Positions 7,837-16,325 of a DNA stretch of 17,148 bases are shown here, one piece after another; position 1 is the first letter of the stretch, and the number at the start of each line of letters is the position of its first letter. Made by a program: the position numbers and the translations under genes. The DNA comes from Lachnospiraceae bacterium (GTDB taxonomy: Bacteria; Bacillota; Clostridia; Lachnospirales; Lachnospiraceae): the NCBI GenBank assembly GCA_020860745.1, contig JAJBTR010000338.1, positions 1-17,148 of the forward strand. The letters run 5' to 3'. Under the pieces are notes generated by a model, which had not been told where the DNA came from, did no database searches, and saw nothing but the letters and a program-made list of their open reading frames with translations.

Positions 7837-8562
7837 ATGAAACAGACTTTGACAATGAAAGAAATGTCGGATCAGGAGAAGCCCTATGAGAAATGTTTTC
7901 TTCAGGGAGCTTCCAGCCTGTCAGACGCGGAACTGATCAGTGTGATCATCCGCACCGGAGCGGCCGGAGAGAAGAGTACTGATCTGGCAGCGCGGGTTCT
8001 GAATGCCGGGCCGGACGGGTTACTGAATCTGATCCGTCTCCCGATCAATGATCTCATGCAGATCCGGGGAATTGGCCGTGTGAAAGCAATTCAGTTAAAA
8101 TGTGCGGGCGAGCTTTCGCGAAGAATAGCGGCTGCCTCACGCCATATTAATCCGGTTTTTGATGGACCGGAGGAGATCGCCGCTTATTATATGGAACGGC
8201 TGCGTCATGAGATGCGGGAGTGCCTGATGCTCGCCATGTTTGACCGGAAAAATATGCTTCTGGGTGATGAAGTGATTTCAGTAGGCACATCCAACGCGTC
8301 TCTGATCTCACCGGGAGAGGTATACAAAACCGCGTTGCTGAGCCGGGCAGAGTTTATTGTTCTGCTGCACAATCATCCCAGCGGGAACCCGGAACCGAGC
8401 CGGGAAGATTTACAGGTTACTTCCCGTATCCGCCGATGCGGGGAGCTTCTGGACATTCCTCTCATGGACCATGTTATTATCGGAGATAATTGTTTTTTCA
8501 GCTTTCGTGCAGAGGGCGTTCTTGCAGAGGATGATCGTTGTTTTTTACAAAGTCAGACATAA
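7837..8562 (+). CDS. radC: RadC family JAB1/MPN domain protein
   Basis: The 241-residue protein has the two RadC parts: an N-terminal helix-hairpin-helix region (LSDAELISVIIRTG, then IRGIGRVKAIQLKCAGEL) and a C-terminal JAB1/MPN metal-binding domain. The metal motif HxH(x)10D is intact as H178-x-H180 and D191 in LHNHPSGNPEPSREDL. The family was once linked to DNA repair, but that role is doubtful; a metal-dependent nuclease or isopeptidase role is possible. ATG 7837 is preferred because AGGA (7828-7831) lies five bases upstream and the candidate promoter would start transcription after the in-frame ATG at 7795. As in Bacillus, radC directly precedes mreBCD. The 136-base gap to mreB has no clear promoter or terminator, so readthrough is likely. 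Confidence 0.93.
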   Translation: MKQTLTMKEMSDQEKPYEKCFLQGASSLSDAELISVIIRTGAAGEKSTDLAARVLNAGPDGLLNLIRLPINDLMQIRGIGRVKAIQLKCAGELSRRIAAASRHINPVFDGPEEIAAYYMERLRHEMRECLMLAMFDRKNMLLGDEVISVGTSNASLISPGEVYKTALLSRAEFIVLLHNHPSGNPEPSREDLQVTSRIRRCGELLDIPLMDHVIIGDNCFFSFRAEGVLAEDDRCFLQSQT

Positions 8563-8698
8563 AACGGCTGTTTTTGCGTATGCGGGGCGTAAAGTTTTGA
8601 ATCGGAACGAACGGGATACTACACAGGTGTGAGATACCGGCATCGGCTGGAAGCATCGCGAAAGAATAACATACTTTACACAGGAAAGGGAGAGTAAG

Positions 8699-9712
8699 AT
8701 GGCAAACGTTTACGGCGTTGATCTGGGGACATGCAACCTGAAAATATATAATAAACATACAAACAAGATTATAAAAGAAAAAAATACCATTTCCATTATC
8801 AATAAAAATCAATTATATGCTTATGGTGACAACGCTTACGCCATGTATGAAAAAGCGCCCGATACCATACAGGTTTCTTTTCCTGTCGTAGGCGGAGTGA
8901 TTGCAGATTATAATAATGTCCAGATTATGATCCAGGAGTTGCTGGAGAAGACGTCAAAAGGTCATGTGCGCGGCTCTGAATTTATTGTGGCGGTTCCCAC
9001 AGACATCACGGAGGTAGAAAAGAAAGCCTTTTTTGACTTGTTTTTTAAGAGTAAAATGAAGCCGAAATCCGTGCTGCTCTGTGACAAGCCGATTGCTGAC
9101 GCGGTAGGTCTCGGACTTGATGTAAATCAGCCTACCGGCATCATGGTTGTGGATATGGGCGCGGATACGACAGAAATCTCTGTGATTTCCCTCGGCGGAC
9201 TTGTTTTAAGTGATCTGCTTCATTTCGGAGGCAACCGTCTGGACGAGTCTATCATTTCCTATATTAAAAAATCGTTCAATCTGGTGATCGGGCAGAAGAC
9301 AGCCATGCAGCTCAAGGAAGAGATCGGCAGTGCTCTCCCGGATATGGACAGAGAACTGACCGTGGTAGGTCTGGATGTGGTGAGCGGACTGCCCATTGAG
9401 GTCAGGATAGACTCATCCATTGTATATGAGGCCATGAAAGACAGCCTTGCCTCGATCTGCAGCTCCATCAAGATGATACTGGAGAAGACACCGCCGGAGC
9501 TTTCCAGGGATATTATCCATTCCGGAATTTATCTGACAGGAGGCGGTTCAAAAGTTGCAAACCTGGACAAACTGTTTACTGATATCACAAATATTGCTGT
9601 AAATACCTGCGAGGATCCGGATGAAACCGTGGTGCGCGGCCTGAGTCTGGTCGTGACCAGCGATAAATTTAAGCATCTGGCCTACAGCATGCGGACGAGA
9701 ATTTTCAGATGA
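8699..9712 (+). CDS. mreB: MreB-like bacterial actin, divergent at ATPase residues
   Basis: This actin-fold protein would form membrane-bound filaments that guide lateral wall synthesis. Its 337 residues fit MreB. Visible parts are phosphate-1 loop GVDLGTCNLKIY (family DLGTANT), VVGGVIADYN, VVDMGADTTEISVISLGG (phosphate-2, family DIGGGTTE), IGSAL and the adenosine motif LTGGGSKVANL (279-289). By alignment across the invariant 22-residue spacing to D152, the catalytic Glu of E. coli MreB (E143) is K130 here (DKPIADAVG), while the partner Asp is kept as D152. Phosphate-2 has A155-D156 in place of two glycines. Start ATG 8699 follows an AGGAAAGGGAGAG stretch. Genomic position before mreC makes MreB the right name, but its ATPase activity may be altered, and another MreB/Mbl may exist elsewhere. 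Confidence 0.9.
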   Translation: MANVYGVDLGTCNLKIYNKHTNKIIKEKNTISIINKNQLYAYGDNAYAMYEKAPDTIQVSFPVVGGVIADYNNVQIMIQELLEKTSKGHVRGSEFIVAVPTDITEVEKKAFFDLFFKSKMKPKSVLLCDKPIADAVGLGLDVNQPTGIMVVDMGADTTEISVISLGGLVLSDLLHFGGNRLDESIISYIKKSFNLVIGQKTAMQLKEEIGSALPDMDRELTVVGLDVVSGLPIEVRIDSSIVYEAMKDSLASICSSIKMILEKTPPELSRDIIHSGIYLTGGGSKVANLDKLFTDITNIAVNTCEDPDETVVRGLSLVVTSDKFKHLAYSMRTRIFR

Positions 9713-9727
9713 TGAGGCTGTTTATCT

Positions 9728-10597
9728 ATGAATCGTAAAAAGAAAAAAAAATTCCCGGCAAAGTATATTTTGCTGATTATGTCCATCTTCTGTCTGGTGA
9801 TCATCGGATGCAGTGTAAAGCTTTCTTTTTCCGGGACTGCAGCGAATACCGTGATCGGTTATGTGATTATCCCCATGCAGAAAGGGATCAATCAGGTGGG
9901 TACTTTCCTAAATGATATGAGAGACAATTTTGTATCAAAGCAGGAGCTGCAGGAGGAGAACGAGGCGCTGGAGGAACAGGTGGCAAGCCTGCAGGAAGAG
10001 CTGAATCAGGTACAGATTGACCAGGAGGAGCTGGAGCAGTTGCAGGAGCTTTATGATATGGACCAGACCTGGTCGGATTACGATAAGGTGGCCGCCAGTG
10101 TGATCGGCAAGGACAGCGGCAACTGGTTTTCCACTTTTCTCATTGATAAGGGTACCAACGACGGCGTATCGGAGGGCATGAATGTCATTGCCGATGGCGG
10201 ACTTGCCGGTATTGTAACGGACGTTGGCCCGAATTATGCGACCATCCGCTCTATTATTGACGATAGCAGCAACGTCAGCTGCAAGGATCTTTCTACCGGT
10301 GATCTGATGATTGTCAGCGGTGATCTTCAGTCGATGAATGAGAGCGGACTGATTACTTTTTCAGGGCTGAATGATACGGATGATGAGGCGGTGGAGGGAG
10401 ACCAGATCGTAACATCGAACATCAGTGACCTCTATCTTCCGGATATACCGGTCGGATATGTCACGGAAATGTCTCTGGATTCCAATAATCTGACAAAATC
10501 CGGTACGATTGCGACGATTGTTGATTTCCAGCACCTGGAAAAAGTCTTTGTCATACTGGAGACAAAAGAATCAGTAACTGAAAATGAGGGGGAGTAG
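9728..10597 (+). CDS. mreC: Rod shape-determining protein MreC
   Basis: MreC is an extracytoplasmic scaffold, anchored by one N-terminal helix, that links the MreB filament to PBP2 and RodA. This 289-residue protein shows a lysine-rich start, a membrane segment at about residues 12-33, a Glu/Gln/Leu-rich coiled coil at about 68-110 (QELQEENEALEEQVASLQEEL) and the beta-barrel domain with the family signature GNWFSTFLIDKGTNDGVSEG and VGPNYATIRSIID. GAGG (9714-9717) lies ten bases before ATG 9728. It starts 15 bases after mreB and ends three bases before mreD, so co-expression is nearly certain. No abnormal features seen. Confidence 0.95.
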   Translation: MNRKKKKKFPAKYILLIMSIFCLVIIGCSVKLSFSGTAANTVIGYVIIPMQKGINQVGTFLNDMRDNFVSKQELQEENEALEEQVASLQEELNQVQIDQEELEQLQELYDMDQTWSDYDKVAASVIGKDSGNWFSTFLIDKGTNDGVSEGMNVIADGGLAGIVTDVGPNYATIRSIIDDSSNVSCKDLSTGDLMIVSGDLQSMNESGLITFSGLNDTDDEAVEGDQIVTSNISDLYLPDIPVGYVTEMSLDSNNLTKSGTIATIVDFQHLEKVFVILETKESVTENEGE

Positions 10598-10600
10598 GCT

Positions 10601-11119
10601 ATGAGGAGAAAACTTGTGATCGCAGTCATCATCATTGCCTGCTTCCTTTTACAGTCTACGGTGTTTAAGACTCTGTCCATTGCCTCTATTTCGCCGAATC
10701 TGCTTGTTGTGGTGACAGCAGCATTCGGATTTATGAGAGGAAAGAAGGAGGGTCTGTTTGTCGGTTTTTTTTCCGGCCTGCTGATTGATCTGATGTTTGG
10801 CAGTGTTCTGGGGTTTTACGCTCTGGTTTATATGTTTATCGGTTTTTTAAACGGATTCTTCCGGAAAGCATTTTTCCCGGATGAAATTCTCCTTCCCATC
10901 GCGCTGATTGCGCTCAGTGATTTCAGCTGCAACCTTGTTACCTATTTTATTTTGTTCTGGTTTCGGGGCAGATTCCAGTTTGGGTATTATCTGCTTCACA
11001 CGATATTGCCGGAACTCGTCTATACGATGCTGATCGCTGTTCTGCTCTATTTTATTTTGTTTAAAATCAATCAGAAACTGGAAGAAATTGAGAAAAGGAG
11101 TGAGACAAAATTTGGTTGA
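10601..11119 (+). CDS. mreD: Rod shape-determining membrane protein MreD
   Basis: MreD is a small integral membrane component of the elongasome. The 172 residues are hydrophobic with about five likely membrane segments, beginning RRKLVIAVIIIACFLLQSTV and including the family-like FMRGKKEGLFVGFFSGLLID followed by GFYALVYMFIGFLNG. ATG 10601 is preceded by GAGGGGGAG within the mreC end, three bases after that stop. The last eight bases overlap the next gene if PBP2 starts at TTG 11112. Assignment rests on position and hydropathy, since MreD is weakly conserved in sequence. Confidence 0.92.
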   Translation: MRRKLVIAVIIIACFLLQSTVFKTLSIASISPNLLVVVTAAFGFMRGKKEGLFVGFFSGLLIDLMFGSVLGFYALVYMFIGFLNGFFRKAFFPDEILLPIALIALSDFSCNLVTYFILFWFRGRFQFGYYLLHTILPELVYTMLIAVLLYFILFKINQKLEEIEKRSETKFG

Positions 11120-13955
11120 TGCTTTAAAAGAATGGATTGTAAAAACCGTAAAGTCACGCCTTTTTGTCTTCTGGCTTGTTATGGTGGCTATCTGCATTGT
11201 TGTGGCGCAGCATCTGTTCCAGATGCAGATCATCAATGGGGAAGACTATCTGAATAATTATACGTTGAGTATTGAGAAAGAAATAACGGTGGAGGGTACC
11301 AGAGGAAATATTTACGATAAGAACGGCGTCCTGCTGGCACATAATGAACTTTCTTATACTATCACTCTGGAGGATAACGGCACCTATGAGAGTACTGACG
11401 ACAAGACCGCCACAGAAGTAAAAAATGAGGAGCTCAACGCGGAAATCAGCATGCTCATCGATATGATTGAATCGAACGGAGATACGATCGTAAACGATCT
11501 GGATCTGTATATGGATGAAAACGGTGTCCTGTCTTTTCTGGTAGAAGGAACCAGTCTGCAGGGATTCCGCAGGGATGTCTATGGCCGCTCCTCCATTGAT
11601 GAGCTGAGTGTGAATTCAAAGCTTGGCTATGATGAGGCCAAAGCTACAACAGAGCAGATCTACGAGTATCTGGCAGATAAATTCGGCGTGGACACAGAGA
11701 CATACAGCAGATACCGTGTTTACCAGATCGTGGTCGTCCGCTATGCACTGTCGCTGAATTCCTATCAGAAATACATCGCCACCGATGTCGCACAGGATGT
11801 TTCCGATGAGACAGTTGCCATGATTACGGAACATCTGGACGAGCTGCAGGGCGTAGAGGTCAGCGAGGATACCAAGCGTGTCTACGATTACCCCGAGTAT
11901 TTTTCCCATATCATCGGATACACAGGAAAGATATCTACGGATGAGTATGCGGAACTGTCCGCATCGGATGACTCTTATACTTTAAATGATACGGTTGGAA
12001 AATCCGGTATTGAGCAGGTAATGGAGCTGCAGCTGCAGGGAACCAAGGGGTCCCGGACCGTCTATGTTAACAATGTCGGGAAAATCCTGGAGGAGAAGTC
12101 TTCCACGGAGGCGTCTGCGGGAAACGACGTGTATTTATCCATAGATGCGAATCTGCAAATTGCGGTTTATGACCTGCTGGAGCAGGAGCTTGCAGGTATT
12201 TTATATTCCAAAATCATTAATGCGAAAGAAGACAGCAGTTCAGATCTGTATATTCCGATCTATGATGTATATAATGCATTGGTGGAGAACAGTGTCATTG
12301 ATATTGCGCAGATGGAGGAAGCGGCGGACGGCACATACCAGCAGAAAGCCTATCAGATATTTGCAGATTACCGGCAGTCAGTATATGAGACCGTGACATC
12401 TTCCTTTTACAGTGATATCGTTTTTGAAAACCAGTCAGAAGAGATTCAGGAGTATCAGACGTATGTCATTACGTGGCTGCAGGATACAGGTGTCTTTGAC
12501 ACTACGGATGTAAGTTCATTGGATGAAATTTATACCGCATGGAAAAACGGCACAATCTCAGCCAGAGAGTATCTGAATTACGCGATTGAGGCCTCCTGGA
12601 TCCAGGTCAGTGCTCTTGAACCGGATGAAAAATATGCGGATACGGATGAAATATATGAAACACTGATCGCATATGCCATGGAACAGATTCAGTCAAGCAC
12701 GGCATTTGACCGGATTATATACAAATACCTGATTTATGATGATCAGATATCCGGAACCACTCTGTGTCTGATTTTATTCGAGCAGGGAGTGCTGGAAAAC
12801 GATGAGGAGGCAGTTGCAGCCTTAAAAAGCGGCACGACTTCCGCCTATACTTTCCTGAAAGAGAAAATTAATAACCTTGAAATTACACCGTCTCAGCTTG
12901 CGCTGGATCCCTGCACCGGGTCCTGTGTACTGATGGATCCGGATACCGGGGAACTGCTGGCCTGCGTCAGCTATCCGGGTTACGATACCAACCTTCTTGC
13001 AAACTCCATGGATTCTGACTATTACAATCAGCTTCTGGAGGATGGTTCACTGCCGCTGTATAACAATGCGACGCAGCAGGCGACTGCACCCGGATCCACC
13101 TTTAAGATGGTGATGGCAGCTGCGGGTCTGACAGAGGGAGTAATCACCGCGGATACGGAGATCAGGGATACCGGCGTATTTGACAGGCTGGACTATAACC
13201 TGAAGTGCTGGATTTATCCTTCCGCCCACGGAAATGAGACAGTAGTGACCGCACTAAGGGATTCCTGCAACACTTTCTTCTGCGAAGTGGGATACCGGCT
13301 CAGTCTGGTTAACGATACGTTCAGTGAGAGTACCGGTCTTTCTTATATCCAGAAATACGCGGAAATGTTTGGCCTGGGTGATTATACCAATATCGAAATT
13401 TCAGAGGGTACTTCCAATATTGCAGATGAATACCCGATCAGCGCTTCCATCGGACAGAGTAATCATAAGTATACTACCGTGCAGCTTTGCCGCTATGCTG
13501 CAGCTATAGCAAATGAAGGTACCGTCTATGATCTGACTCTTTTGAGCAAGGTGACCGATTCCGACGGAAATGTGCTGGAATCCTATTCGTCGGATGTGAC
13601 AAATGAAATTACTGAAATTTCTTCCTCCACCTGGGCAGTCATAAAGAAGGGAATGGAGGAAGTGGTTGCGGATCACAGCCAGTTTGACGATCTGGAAGTA
13701 GTACTTGCCGGCAAGACAGGTACCGCGCAGGAGAGTGAAGAACGCCCGAACCACGCACTTTTCATCGGATTTGCACCAGCTGAACAACCGGAAGTGGCGA
13801 TTGCGGTGCGGATTGCCTACGGTTATACCTCCGGCAACGCCTGTGACTTCGCAGCGGATGTGATGAAGTATTACTTTGGAGAGGCGACGGAAGAGGAGCT
13901 GCTGAACGGGAAAGCATCCAGCGTAAGCTCATCCTCGAACAACTTTACCGATTAA
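11112..13955 (+). CDS. mrdA: Penicillin-binding protein 2 (class B, elongasome transpeptidase), unusually large
   Basis: This is the D,D-transpeptidase that cross-links new lateral wall with RodA. One membrane segment lies at about residues 16-36, followed by the PBP dimerisation module (TVEGTRGNIYDKNGVLLAHN, then YSRYRVYQI, VYDYPEYFSHIIGY) and the catalytic domain: SxxK S662-K665 in GSTFK, SxN S718-N720 and KTGT 868-871. At 947 residues it exceeds the usual ~600-720. The excess is about 235 residues between IDANLQ (344) and DPCTGSCVLMDPDTGE (599), rich in acidic, Tyr and Ser residues. TTG 11112 is chosen as the start because AAAGGAG (11094-11100) is eleven bases away; TTG 11088 and GTG 11100 lack a proper site. 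The start overlaps mreD, suggesting translational coupling. All catalytic residues are intact. Confidence 0.93.
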   Translation: MVDALKEWIVKTVKSRLFVFWLVMVAICIVVAQHLFQMQIINGEDYLNNYTLSIEKEITVEGTRGNIYDKNGVLLAHNELSYTITLEDNGTYESTDDKTATEVKNEELNAEISMLIDMIESNGDTIVNDLDLYMDENGVLSFLVEGTSLQGFRRDVYGRSSIDELSVNSKLGYDEAKATTEQIYEYLADKFGVDTETYSRYRVYQIVVVRYALSLNSYQKYIATDVAQDVSDETVAMITEHLDELQGVEVSEDTKRVYDYPEYFSHIIGYTGKISTDEYAELSASDDSYTLNDTVGKSGIEQVMELQLQGTKGSRTVYVNNVGKILEEKSSTEASAGNDVYLSIDANLQIAVYDLLEQELAGILYSKIINAKEDSSSDLYIPIYDVYNALVENSVIDIAQMEEAADGTYQQKAYQIFADYRQSVYETVTSSFYSDIVFENQSEEIQEYQTYVITWLQDTGVFDTTDVSSLDEIYTAWKNGTISAREYLNYAIEASWIQVSALEPDEKYADTDEIYETLIAYAMEQIQSSTAFDRIIYKYLIYDDQISGTTLCLILFEQGVLENDEEAVAALKSGTTSAYTFLKEKINNLEITPSQLALDPCTGSCVLMDPDTGELLACVSYPGYDTNLLANSMDSDYYNQLLEDGSLPLYNNATQQATAPGSTFKMVMAAAGLTEGVITADTEIRDTGVFDRLDYNLKCWIYPSAHGNETVVTALRDSCNTFFCEVGYRLSLVNDTFSESTGLSYIQKYAEMFGLGDYTNIEISEGTSNIADEYPISASIGQSNHKYTTVQLCRYAAAIANEGTVYDLTLLSKVTDSDGNVLESYSSDVTNEITEISSSTWAVIKKGMEEVVADHSQFDDLEVVLAGKTGTAQESEERPNHALFIGFAPAEQPEVAIAVRIAYGYTSGNACDFAADVMKYYFGEATEEELLNGKASSVSSSSNNFTD

Positions 13956-13964
13956 GGAGAACCT

Positions 13965-15092
13965 ATGTTGAAGCAATATAAGATAAAAGATTACCATTTC
14001 CGCCTGGTCGCGTATGTGATTATGCTCTGTGTGATCGGCGTGCTTGCCATTGGCAGCGCCAAGGAATCTGTCCAGGACAAACAGATTATGGGCGTGATTG
14101 CGGGTGTGATCATTATGGTCATCGTATCTCTGATTGATTACAGCGTGATACTGAAATTCCGCCGCGTCTGGTATGTGCTGGCGATTGTCCTCCTGGGTCT
14201 GGTTCTGATTCCCGGCCTGGGAAAAGAAGTCAATAACGCAACGCGGTGGATTGAAATCGGAGGATTTCAGTTCCAGCCTTCCGAACTGTGCAAAATAATT
14301 CTGATTGTATTTTTTGCGGCATTTTTTATGCGGGTACAGGAAAAGCTGAACACGTGGTACACGCTGTTGCTTTCTCTGATTCTGCTTGGTATTCCCCTGG
14401 GAATGATTTTAAAAGAGCCTGATCTTTCCACGTCGATTATTGTTATACTGGTATTTCTTACGATGATCTATGTGGCGGGTCTCAGCTATAAAATTATTAT
14501 TCCTGTGCTTGCGGTCAGTATCCCGACCGCAGTGATTGGGCTGGTCCTGATGCTGCGCGGACAGCTTTCTTTCCTACAGCAATATCAGTCCACACGTATT
14601 TTGTCCTGGCTGGATCCGGACAGCTATCCGGATTCCTCCAGACAGCAGCAAAACTCAATCATTGCTATCGGTTCCGGACAGCTCTGGGGAAAAGGATTAA
14701 ACAATTCCTCTATCACTTCCCTGAAAAACGGTAATTATCTTTCTGAACCGCAGACTGACTTTATTTTTACCATCATTGGAGAGGAACTTGGTTTTGTCGG
14801 CTGTATCATTGTCGTGATACTGGTGATGATGATTGTCTTTGACTGTATTATGATTGCGAAGAATGCAAAGGACATGGGTGGAAGACTGCTCTGCTGCGGT
14901 ATGGGGGCGCTGATCGGCTTCCAGTCTTTTGCCAATATCGGTGTGACAACGGGACTTATGCCGAATACCGGACTTCCCCTTCCTTTTGTGAGTTATGGTC
15001 TGACTTCGCTGGTCAGCATGTTCATCGGCATCGGGCTGGTTTTAAATGTAGGACTCCAGCCAAAGCGATATGGATCTATAGACACCCTGTAG
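13965..15092 (+). CDS. rodA: RodA, SEDS-family peptidoglycan glycosyltransferase
   Basis: RodA polymerises lipid II into glycan strands and works with PBP2 in the elongasome. The 375-residue multi-pass protein has the SEDS signatures NNATRWIEIGGFQFQPSEL, SGQLWGKGL, the loop PQTDFIFTIIGEELGFVG with the conserved aspartate D265, and GLMPNTGLPLPFVSYG. The usual glycine after SYG is L346 here (SYGLTSL). The upstream AAGGAGA overlaps the PBP2 stop, and ATG 13965 follows nine bases after that stop, so the two are co-translated. PBP2 adjacency makes RodA more likely than FtsW or SpoVE, though those paralogues cannot be fully excluded by sequence alone. Confidence 0.92.
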   Translation: MLKQYKIKDYHFRLVAYVIMLCVIGVLAIGSAKESVQDKQIMGVIAGVIIMVIVSLIDYSVILKFRRVWYVLAIVLLGLVLIPGLGKEVNNATRWIEIGGFQFQPSELCKIILIVFFAAFFMRVQEKLNTWYTLLLSLILLGIPLGMILKEPDLSTSIIVILVFLTMIYVAGLSYKIIIPVLAVSIPTAVIGLVLMLRGQLSFLQQYQSTRILSWLDPDSYPDSSRQQQNSIIAIGSGQLWGKGLNNSSITSLKNGNYLSEPQTDFIFTIIGEELGFVGCIIVVILVMMIVFDCIMIAKNAKDMGGRLLCCGMGALIGFQSFANIGVTTGLMPNTGLPLPFVSYGLTSLVSMFIGIGLVLNVGLQPKRYGSIDTL

Positions 15093-15193
15093 CAGGCGGC
15101 GCGGATGAAACACTTATGATAGCAGAATAGTACCGCATGGGATTTAGTGCTGCGGCAGATTGCTTTAGAAATATGGAAAGAGAGAACAATACT

Positions 15194-16186
15194 ATGAAAT
15201 ACGTGGAAAAACAAATCGCTTTTCTTTTGATTTTCGTTTTGTGTTCCTCTGTTTTTCTGACAGGCTGCAAAGAAAGACAGGATGTGGAAAACGCGTATCA
15301 GATTTATGAAACGACAGAAGAATATGTATCCATCGGAAATACGGAATCCGGTTCGGAGCTGTCACTTTTTGCCTCGGATCTTTGTGTCGGCGGCACGGAA
15401 AATACCGAATCTGACGAGGTAAACGCGGAATGCGCGGAGAGCGCTGCCGTTTTTCAGCTGAACAGCGGTGAGATTACATATTCCCAGAATATCTACGAAA
15501 AAAATTATCCGGCCAGCACCACGAAAATTCTCACTGCGTATCTGGCACTGACCTATGGAGATCCGAATCAGGTTCTGACTGTCTCTGACGAGGCCATTGA
15601 TGACCTGGATCCGTCTTCCTCAGTCTGCGGGCTGGAGAAGGGCGATCAGATTACGCTGCGGGAAGCGCTGTATGGGTTGATGCTCCGCAGCGGAAATGAT
15701 GCGGCCAATGTCATCGCTGAGGCGATTTCCGGAAGCACGGAGGAATTTGCGGACCTGATGAATGAGGCGGCGCAGGCACTGGGAGCAACGCATTCCCATT
15801 TTGTCAATCCCCATGGCCTTCCGGATGACGATCATTACACTACAGCCTACGATCTGTACCTGATTTTTAACGCTGCAATCCAGAATGAGGATTTTGTGGA
15901 TATTATATCGACAATTTCCCATGATGCCTCCTACCTCGATGCGGAGGGAAATACTGTAACACAAACATGGACCAATACAAACGGTTATCTGAGCGGTACG
16001 TACGCTCAGCCGGACGGTGTGACCGTAATCGGCGGAAAGACAGGAACGACGGGTGCGGCAGGATATTGCCTTGTATTATACAGCACCAATAAGAGCGGTG
16101 AACCGGTTATCTCTATTGTCATGAAAGGAAATACCAGGTTCGACATGTATACAATCATGTCACAGATGCTGTCGGCGTTTTCCTGA
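15194..16186 (+). CDS. Lipoprotein D-alanyl-D-alanine carboxypeptidase (S11 family)
   Basis: S11 carboxypeptidases remove the terminal D-Ala of peptidoglycan stem peptides and so limit cross-linking. Catalytic motifs are S108-x-x-K111 in PASTTK, S166-G-N168 and K282-T-G-T. ATG 15194 is chosen because it begins a type II signal peptide with lipobox LTGC (C25) and is preceded by GAAAGAGAG; a longer frame from ATG 15137 adds 19 residues that spoil the signal. The 331-residue protein ends soon after the KTG domain, with no PBP5 C-terminal domain and no C-terminal amphipathic anchor. It would be held to the outer face of the membrane by an N-terminal lipid instead. It follows rodA by about 100 bases with no clear terminator, suggesting membership in the elongasome cluster. 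It could be named DacF/DacA-like; the exact orthologue is uncertain. Confidence 0.9.
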   Translation: MKYVEKQIAFLLIFVLCSSVFLTGCKERQDVENAYQIYETTEEYVSIGNTESGSELSLFASDLCVGGTENTESDEVNAECAESAAVFQLNSGEITYSQNIYEKNYPASTTKILTAYLALTYGDPNQVLTVSDEAIDDLDPSSSVCGLEKGDQITLREALYGLMLRSGNDAANVIAEAISGSTEEFADLMNEAAQALGATHSHFVNPHGLPDDDHYTTAYDLYLIFNAAIQNEDFVDIISTISHDASYLDAEGNTVTQTWTNTNGYLSGTYAQPDGVTVIGGKTGTTGAAGYCLVLYSTNKSGEPVISIVMKGNTRFDMYTIMSQMLSAFS

Positions 16187-16227
16187 ACGATTGAATTTTT
16201 GTAACAATTTTTTTAGAAAATAACGGG

Positions 16228-16256
16228 TTGTATTTTAGAGGTGGATATAATATAAT
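16228..16256 (+). promoter_or_regulatory. Strong candidate promoter for the small P-loop gene
   Basis: TTGTAT (16228-16233), 17 bases and TATAAT (16251-16256) make a near-consensus sigma-A promoter. A second TATAAT begins at 16246 but has only 12-base spacing. Transcription should start near 16263, leaving a leader of about 63 bases that ends in AGGAGG (16312-16317). I see no riboswitch-like fold in the leader. Between the carboxypeptidase stop and this promoter there is only a weak ATTG/CAAT stem before a T-run. Confidence 0.65.
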
Positions 16257-16325
16257 CATTTTATAAAAAGAGTCCGGACAGGTTATATGGAATCTGTTTA
16301 TCGGTTGAAGTAGGAGGATAAGACA

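Noticed and set aside
8357..8632. Plus-strand open frame overlapping the radC end
   Set aside because: It runs through the JAMM-encoding codons in another frame and has no family features; the radC frame is clearly the real one.
16188..16215. Possible terminator after the carboxypeptidase gene
   Set aside because: The stem is only about four base pairs (ATTG/CAAT) around an A/T loop, despite a good T-run; too weak to call.
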